From Alistipes sp. (GTDB lineage: Bacteria; Bacteroidota; Bacteroidia; Bacteroidales; Rikenellaceae), in contig JAFQHI010000024.1 in assembly GCA_017398045.1 (NCBI GenBank), positions 1 through 39,638 on the forward strand: 39,638 nt of DNA, read 5' to 3'. Position numbers and translations under genes: made by a program. Under the pieces are notes generated by a model that saw only the letters and a program-made list of their open reading frames with translations, searched no databases and was not told where the DNA came from. Positions 34,656 to 39,638 of this stretch are shown here, in pieces (position 1 is the stretch's first letter; every line of letters starts with the position of its first letter).

Positions 34656-36105
34656 CTTGCTTAATCGGTGCCGGGTCGGCCCAATCATCCGAACGGAACG
34701 ATGAAATCGGCAGGCCGTCCGAACCGTAGAGGTCGCCCACACACCAATCTTTGAAGCCATAGCGCACGGCTACGGGATGCGGCACCTGCTCCGAGCTTAC
34801 AACCATCACCTTTTGCTTCACCTCGGCCTTTGCGGGGTAGAAGACGCGGTCCTCACCGGCCACCTCGAAGCACTTCGACTCGAAACCATGCTTGCAGGAA
34901 ATCCACATCGAGGAGCGGTCGAACGACACCTCCACCACGTTGCCTTTGATTTCGATGCCCTTATAGATGGGTGCATCGCAATAGATACCCTCGATACCAT
35001 AGTTCTTCGCCAGGGCGTGGAGTGCCAAACGCTCACCCGGGGTCTGCTTGTCATAGGGGTGGATGCCGCGCTCCATGCCGGCATCGAGCAGGACGGCCAT
35101 GCCCGAATTGGGTACCATATGCTCCACCTTGGCCTGCTGCTCACGCAGGTAGGCCGAGTTGTAGCGGGGCTGTCCTACGGCCGTGATGATATCGTAATCA
35201 AACGGCGCAATCTGGCAGTAGTAGAAGGGGAAATCGCCGATGCCCCACTTCTCGCGCCATCCGCGAATCAGCGTGGCGTGCAGGTCGGCATAGTAGTAGG
35301 CACGATTCCAATTGTCGCAGCCCTGGTACCAAATCACACCCTTCATGGCCATACCCACCAACGGGCGCAACATACCGTTCCAAAGAGCGGTCGGGCAACG
35401 CTGCTTGGTCTTATCGACCTCCTCCTGCGACTTGGGAAGCGTCACCTGCGGGAAGGCCTCCAGCATCTCGGGGGTCATCCAGGCCTCACAAGCCGAGCCT
35501 CCCCACGCTACACAAATCAACCCCACGGGGACATCCAGCACCTCTTCGACCATGCGACCGAAGTAGTAGGCCGTGGCCGAGAACTCGCGAATCGAGAGGG
35601 GCTTGGCCTCCTCCCACTTACCTACGACATCCTCCACCTCCGAAATCGTGGCGTTGCGCTTCACGGTGAAGAGGCGGATGTTGGGGTTCGTACCCCGTGC
35701 AGCATCGAGGTTGCCGTTCTCGACGGGCTGGTTCTTAAAGCCCTTCATCGGCATCTCCATGTTCGACTGTCCGGCACAAATCCATACCTCGCCCAACATT
35801 ACATTCTTCAGCGTCACCGCCTCCCCGTCCGAGAGGGTGATTTCGTAGGGACCTCCCGCCTCAACGGTCGGCAGCTCGACCATAAAACGACCCTCCTTGT
35901 CGGCCTTTACGGTATAGACCTCATCGCTCCACGAAGCGGTCACCTTGACCTCCTTTTTCGGGGTGGCCGTACCCCACAGACGAGCCGTCGTCTGCTGTTG
36001 CAGGACCATGTTGTCCATGAAGAAGGCGGGAAGTTTAATCGCGGCCTCGGCCGTGAAGGTCATCATCGCAGCGGCGATGGCTAACCAAAGTTTTTGCAGT
36101 TTCAT
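34651..36105 (-). CDS. SGNH-family sialate O-acetylesterase-like enzyme
   Basis: A 484-residue secreted carbohydrate esterase; signal peptide about 1-21 (ending TAEA). Seen: nucleophile S114 in CAGQSNMEMP; the oxyanion block VAWGGSACEAWM (about 199-210); block III as VIWYQGCDNW (about 257-266), where many family members have WYQGESN; and the catalytic His H349 in GIHPYDKQTPGERLALHAL. An N-terminal Ig-like segment precedes the fold. Despite the family name, in a pectin operon it more likely removes acetyl groups from rhamnogalacturonan than from sialic acid; that is inferred from context. It lies 23 bp after GH106. Confidence 0.87.
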   Translation of the reverse strand: MKLQKLWLAIAAAMMTFTAEAAIKLPAFFMDNMVLQQQTTARLWGTATPKKEVKVTASWSDEVYTVKADKEGRFMVELPTVEAGGPYEITLSDGEAVTLKNVMLGEVWICAGQSNMEMPMKGFKNQPVENGNLDAARGTNPNIRLFTVKRNATISEVEDVVGKWEEAKPLSIREFSATAYYFGRMVEEVLDVPVGLICVAWGGSACEAWMTPEMLEAFPQVTLPKSQEEVDKTKQRCPTALWNGMLRPLVGMAMKGVIWYQGCDNWNRAYYYADLHATLIRGWREKWGIGDFPFYYCQIAPFDYDIITAVGQPRYNSAYLREQQAKVEHMVPNSGMAVLLDAGMERGIHPYDKQTPGERLALHALAKNYGIEGIYCDAPIYKGIEIKGNVVEVSFDRSSMWISCKHGFESKCFEVAGEDRVFYPAKAEVKQKVMVVSSEQVPHPVAVRYGFKDWCVGDLYGSDGLPISSFRSDDWADPAPIKQE

Positions 36106-36128
36106 ATCGGTTGTTTTTTATTTATTGC

Positions 36129-39100
36129 CTATTTCATTCGAAGCGTCTCAATCTCCAATTCACCCACCAGGCCGGCCGGCAAGAGGGTCTGCTCCTGACG
36201 ACGGTAGGGGGCATTGGTCCAGATGTTGCGGAAGGGGGCCTTGCCCGCATCGGCACCGCGCAGGGCATTTGCCCAGGTGTTCTGCACCTCGATAAGAAGC
36301 TGATTATCACCTCGTCGGATAGCATCCGTCACATCTACCACATAGGGAGCCGTCCAGACAATGCCACACGGCTTGCCGTTGAGTTTGACGGCCGCCACAT
36401 CATACACCTTCGGCAGGTGGAGCAACACGCGATTGCCCTTTGCGCGATAGCGGAATGTCGTGCGGTAGGTCACCGTACCCGAGAAATGTTTCAGTCGCCA
36501 CTCGGGGCTGGTGGTCCAATCGTAAAGTTCCTTCGTGCGCTCGGTGCGAATCCCTTCATCGTCGAGGTGGAACGTAAGCCACCAATCGGAGGTTACGTCG
36601 AGTTTCTCCACGCGCGAATCCATTGCAGCGACGGGTTGAGGCGTCCCCTCGCGGCGCAGGACAATAAAGCACGATTCGCCCCCTTCGAGGTGCAAATCGA
36701 CCTCCGTGCGACCATTCACCTCACGCCACGACGAGGCATCTTGGCGGTCGCCCGTCATCGGATTCCAAATTTCGGGCATACGACCTGCGACACGCAACGA
36801 GGCGGTAAATTCGCGCGGCGTATCGAGCTGATTGGCCACAAAATAGATATCGACGTTTTCCTGCTCCGAGCGGCGATGCGCCCAGGCAACATCCTGCGGC
36901 ACAACAACATCGCGCTCCAGCCCATAGGCCGAGAAATCCTCCTCCGTGTAGGGCGCATCGACAACGACCACCCCACCCCGTTTCAGCTCCTCGATTTTCG
37001 AGCGCACCTCCTCCGACATCGGCGTTGCGGGGTTCATCGGGCGTGCCTGAGGTACCACAAAGACGCGATACGAAGCCCCTCCGGGCAGCACCATGCGGCC
37101 ATCCTTCACTTCGGCCAGACGCACCAGCGCATCGCGGTTAAACGAATCGTAGGCGTAGCCTCGCAACGGATTCACCCACTTTTCGGGGTCGGCCATATTG
37201 GCCGAATGTTTCACGCCCACGGGTTTCGTGCGCATGGGTTGCCCCTCATTCTTCAGGCGCGTCTGCTCCTCGGCAACACGCTCCGCACCATACAGACCGG
37301 GCAACATCCCGACAAGGCGTTCGGGCAAAATCGAGCGACGCGGCATCTCCTCGCCCGTAAAGACGGCCATATCGACCACCGGATAGCCATACTGCAACAG
37401 CGTCTGGCAACGGGCCGCATAGTCGTTCATGCCACGCGCTCCGTACTTAAACCAGGTGTTATCGCGCTGGAAGAAGAGGCCGATACCATCGAGCGTCATA
37501 CCGGGCTTACGATTCTTCCACGGATTGTGCGTATAGACATGATAGACCAATCGGTTCAGACCCAGCGCATAGTTGCGGTCCAGGACCGGTTTCAACATCT
37601 TCGGTGTCTCCTCCCACACAGCACGCACGGCGGTAAAGCCCTCGGCCGAAATCACGCGCTTGCCATAGACGTGGCCACCGCTGATGGCATCCAACATATC
37701 GTTCGGTTTGTCGTGCGTGGGGCTGTTGAGCCAGAACTCGCCCATCGGCAAATCGACCTTGTCGTAGTGGTACATACCGTCGCTAATCATCGTCGGAGCC
37801 ACGCTCTCGGCCGTGAAACGACATCCGTACTCGTCGGCCTTCTCGGCCAGCACATCGAAGAAGACATCGTGAATCAGCTCGCCAATCGTCTCGCGCACAT
37901 CGCGCATCACGCGCTCCGACTCCTCGGCCGAGACCATCGGCACACCGGCAAAGAGCGGCAACCAGGGCATCAAATCATAGCCCCTTCGTGCCTTAAATTC
38001 GGCAGCAAACTCCTCGCTCCAATTCTGCGAGCCACACTCCCAGCTATCGACATAGAGAATCTTCAGCACCCGCTTGGCCACCTCGGGGTCAATCGAGCGA
38101 TAGATGCGGCCAAACCAATTATCAATCTGCTTGGCAACGGCCCGACGGCTAAACTTATCACACTCCAAACCGCGACCTGCACCGCCCGTAGCATTCGTAT
38201 GGCCGGTCGAGGTGTGGCCGATGCGCAGGATGCGCCACGACCCTGCGGGGAGCGTACAGCGCAACTCGTCACCCTGAAGCGAAGCGGTCAGGTCAATCAC
38301 CTCATCGTGGCGGTAGCAGCAATCGTCGGCCACCTCGGCACCCGTTTCGCGGGCTACGCGCCACACAAAACCGGCCTTCCCTTCCCACTGATGGAGACGG
38401 GGCGTCGTGCCGAACTTCACCTCCTTGATTTTGAGGTTCGGGGCCCACTTGGCAGCATCCAAATCCTCCGACCCGGGTTCACTGCCTACGGGCGTCCACT
38501 CCAAGACAAACTCGCGGCTTGTGGTGGGCGGAATGGCGTGGGTGGATTGGTAATCGGTATTCTGCCAGCCGTGGCGGGCGGGTTCGAGTTGCGTCACAAA
38601 GTCAAGCGTACCATCCTCACGCTTCGCGCTCACGCGCAGACGATGGGCCTGGTAATTGTTGCCCGCAAGGATGATTTCGAGGTGATAGACCGTCGTCGGC
38701 TCGGCAAAGGTATAGGTCAGGCGGCAGGGCGCACCGGCACGAACCACCCCCTTCTCATCGACCGAAACGCGCTGTTTCTCGGTGGCCGAGGGGGCAAGAT
38801 TTTCGCAGACAAGCGTCGGCTGTTGGGGCTGACCGGCACGGGTTTTACAAGGCAGGGCCAGAAGGGCGATATCCTCGTAGTAATTTTCGTAGTGGGTGGG
38901 CTTCGGAAGTTGCAGGCTGACGGCTTCGCCTCCCGCTACAAGCGTCTCGCTCGTCACGACCTTCTGCATCGACTCCGCAGGCGAAATCCACGGGCCGCCG
39001 GCCAAAGCAAAGCCATCCGAGATGTGGACACCGAGCTGCAAGCCGAGTTTGTCGGCCTCATCGAAGGCGGCAGCAACACGTTGCCACCAATTTTCGCTCA

Positions 39101-39377
39101 ACTGGTCGGCATCGCCCCCGAAAGGCACACCGCGCGTATCGTCACTCGAGCGAATCGTCACCAGATAGGCTCCGCCCAGGCCGGACTCGGCCATCGAGTG
39201 CAAATCCTCACGCACCCCCTCTTCGGAGACGGCTCCATACATCCAATACCAGAGCGTCCAAGGTTTGGCATCCCCCTGCGGATTGCGGAAGGCCTCCTCG
39301 AGCGATTGGCCAAGCGTCGAAAAGGTGACAAAGAGCGACACAAGGGTCAGCGTTATGGTGCGAACGGTTGTTTTCAT
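36129..39377 (-). CDS. Glycoside hydrolase family 106 alpha-L-rhamnosidase
   Basis: A 1082-residue secreted rhamnosidase and first gene of the operon. Signal peptide about 1-24 (ending STLGQ). The family start SLEEAFRNPQGDAKPWTLWYWMYGAVSEEGVREDL and GLGGAYLVTIRSSDD leads into a TIM barrel (HISDGFALAGGPWISPAESMQ, YVDSWECGSQNWSEEFAAEFKARRGYDL, EGFTAVRAVWEETP), followed by beta-sandwich domains ending in KLNGKPCGIVWTAPYVVDVTDAIRRG, the GH106/GH2-like jelly roll. GH106 enzymes remove terminal alpha-L-rhamnose from rhamnogalacturonan I or II. ATG 39377 is chosen because the promoter lies directly upstream and the signal peptide starts there; an earlier in-frame ATG at 39443 lies upstream of the promoter. 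Confidence 0.9.
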   Translation of the reverse strand: MKTTVRTITLTLVSLFVTFSTLGQSLEEAFRNPQGDAKPWTLWYWMYGAVSEEGVREDLHSMAESGLGGAYLVTIRSSDDTRGVPFGGDADQLSENWWQRVAAAFDEADKLGLQLGVHISDGFALAGGPWISPAESMQKVVTSETLVAGGEAVSLQLPKPTHYENYYEDIALLALPCKTRAGQPQQPTLVCENLAPSATEKQRVSVDEKGVVRAGAPCRLTYTFAEPTTVYHLEIILAGNNYQAHRLRVSAKREDGTLDFVTQLEPARHGWQNTDYQSTHAIPPTTSREFVLEWTPVGSEPGSEDLDAAKWAPNLKIKEVKFGTTPRLHQWEGKAGFVWRVARETGAEVADDCCYRHDEVIDLTASLQGDELRCTLPAGSWRILRIGHTSTGHTNATGGAGRGLECDKFSRRAVAKQIDNWFGRIYRSIDPEVAKRVLKILYVDSWECGSQNWSEEFAAEFKARRGYDLMPWLPLFAGVPMVSAEESERVMRDVRETIGELIHDVFFDVLAEKADEYGCRFTAESVAPTMISDGMYHYDKVDLPMGEFWLNSPTHDKPNDMLDAISGGHVYGKRVISAEGFTAVRAVWEETPKMLKPVLDRNYALGLNRLVYHVYTHNPWKNRKPGMTLDGIGLFFQRDNTWFKYGARGMNDYAARCQTLLQYGYPVVDMAVFTGEEMPRRSILPERLVGMLPGLYGAERVAEEQTRLKNEGQPMRTKPVGVKHSANMADPEKWVNPLRGYAYDSFNRDALVRLAEVKDGRMVLPGGASYRVFVVPQARPMNPATPMSEEVRSKIEELKRGGVVVVDAPYTEEDFSAYGLERDVVVPQDVAWAHRRSEQENVDIYFVANQLDTPREFTASLRVAGRMPEIWNPMTGDRQDASSWREVNGRTEVDLHLEGGESCFIVLRREGTPQPVAAMDSRVEKLDVTSDWWLTFHLDDEGIRTERTKELYDWTTSPEWRLKHFSGTVTYRTTFRYRAKGNRVLLHLPKVYDVAAVKLNGKPCGIVWTAPYVVDVTDAIRRGDNQLLIEVQNTWANALRGADAGKAPFRNIWTNAPYRRQEQTLLPAGLVGELEIETLRMK

Positions 39378-39400
39378 AGGCGTAGTTCTTCGGTATTTTA

Positions 39401-39432
39401 CAAAGTTACGAAAAGAGCCGGAAAAAGCCAAA
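39401..39432 (-). promoter_or_regulatory. Promoter of the pectin-enzyme operon
   Basis: On the minus strand TTTG (39432-39429) precedes TAACTTTG (39408-39401) by exactly 20 bp. Transcription should begin near 39394, about 17 nt before ATG 39377. It is the only full-consensus promoter found for the seven genes down to 23161. Confidence 0.8.
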
Positions 39433-39571
39433 CGAAAGCGCAAGAAAAGCTACGCTTTTGGTACAAACAGCAATGAGTTATCAACCAACAAAAAAAGGGC
39501 TTAATGGTCAAAAAAGAGACCTGCGAGAGGGGGTAAAAGGTTGAGATATAGTATATTTGCATCATTTATAA
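39433..39571. other. Right intergenic region with a plus-strand -7 box
   Basis: The sequence is AT- and A-rich with no supported gene. TATATTTG at 39552-39559 matches TAnnTTTG on the plus strand, without a well-placed TTTG, and would start transcription near 39566, just before the ATG at 39577. A small hairpin AAAAGC-TAC-GCTTTT occupies 39445-39459. Confidence 0.4.
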
Positions 39572-39638
39572 TTAATATGGACAAAAAGTTGCTCTCGATG
39601 CGGGAGTTCTGATGTGGTCCGTAAGGGCATCTGGCGGG
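39572..39638 (+). pseudogene. Possible start of a zinc-ribbon transposase, frame disturbed, cut by the window edge
   Basis: From ATG 39577 the frame reads MDKKLLSMREF and stops at 39610-39612. The next frame (+1), open from 39572 to the edge, reads CSRCGSSDVVRKGIWR, with the Cys-x2-Cys-Gly-Ser and V-V-x-x-G pattern of zinc ribbons that begin many insertion-sequence transposases. Dropping one base from the A5/GTT stretch at 39583-39590 would give MDKK or MDKS joined directly to that ribbon. Either a frameshifted gene start, an unusual start codon, or chance; only about 20 codons are visible. Confidence 0.3.

Noticed and set aside
39378-39443. Longer GH106 start at 39443
   Set aside because: It would place the start upstream of a consensus promoter and put 22 non-signal residues before a standard signal peptide.
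36111-39476. A 1121-codon plus-strand frame antisense to GH106
   Set aside because: The low-complexity composition mirrors GH106 codon bias; GH106 has a signal peptide, family motifs and a consensus promoter.

Overview
The window looks like a chromosome segment of a gut Bacteroidales, most likely an Alistipes/Rikenellaceae-type organism; the genus is an inference. The evidence is Bacteroidetes-type promoters (TTTG about 20 bp upstream of TAnnTTTG) ahead of several operons, a bacterial V/A-type ATPase operon that includes a DUF2764 gene, ATP-dependent PEP carboxykinase, a TonB-receptor-like outer-membrane barrel, and a run of secreted pectin-active enzymes. Coding DNA is clearly GC-rich. The first ~700 bases and the gaps at 10.4-10.66 kb and 12.0-12.25 kb are AT-rich.

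Layout. (1) 1-877: AT-rich and almost gene-free, with a 54-codon ORF on the minus strand, a G9 tract beside an inverted repeat, and the promoter of the first operon. (2) 878-3253 (+): HerA-like ATPase and a radical SAM protein, whose end overlaps a convergent lipocalin gene (3214-3786, -). (3) 3946-5820 (-) dxs, divergent across about 77 bp from pyrH - TlpA-like thioredoxin - frr (5898-7813, +). (4) 7990-10202 (-): desulfoferrodoxin/superoxide reductase and pckA, each with its own terminator. (5) 10666-11949 (-): ECF sigma factor followed by a one-pass membrane protein with a LolA-like outer domain, probably its regulator. (6) 12516-15323 (-): outer-membrane beta-barrel protein. (7) 15599-23088 (+): V/A-type ATPase operon E-DUF2764-A-B-D-I-K; the proteolipid K carries the residues that bind Na+ in Enterococcus NtpK. 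(8) 23161-39377 (-): a seven-gene secreted enzyme operon read from one good promoter: GH106 rhamnosidase, SGNH acetylesterase, DUF5703/GH95-like protein, GH2, two tandem PL1 pectate lyases, and a large beta-helix plus barrel protein. (9) 39378-39638: promoter region and, at the right edge, a possible out-of-frame start of a zinc-ribbon transposase.

How the genes work together. Regions 2-4 are housekeeping genes (isoprenoid precursors, UMP phosphorylation, ribosome recycling, superoxide defence, C4/C3 metabolism). The ATPase couples ATP to ion movement. The right-hand 16 kb is a degradation unit for pectin, probably its rhamnogalacturonan part: lyases cut the backbone, the esterase removes acetyl groups, and GH106, GH2 and the GH95-like enzyme trim sugars. 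No SusC/SusD pair or sensor regulator lies in the window, so the locus either continues elsewhere or is an enzyme-only satellite.

The least understood items are the 1016-residue two-domain protein, the DUF5703 protein, the sigma/LolA-like pair, and recurring 7-bp tandem repeats just after stop codons. No tRNA, rRNA or CRISPR array was seen.
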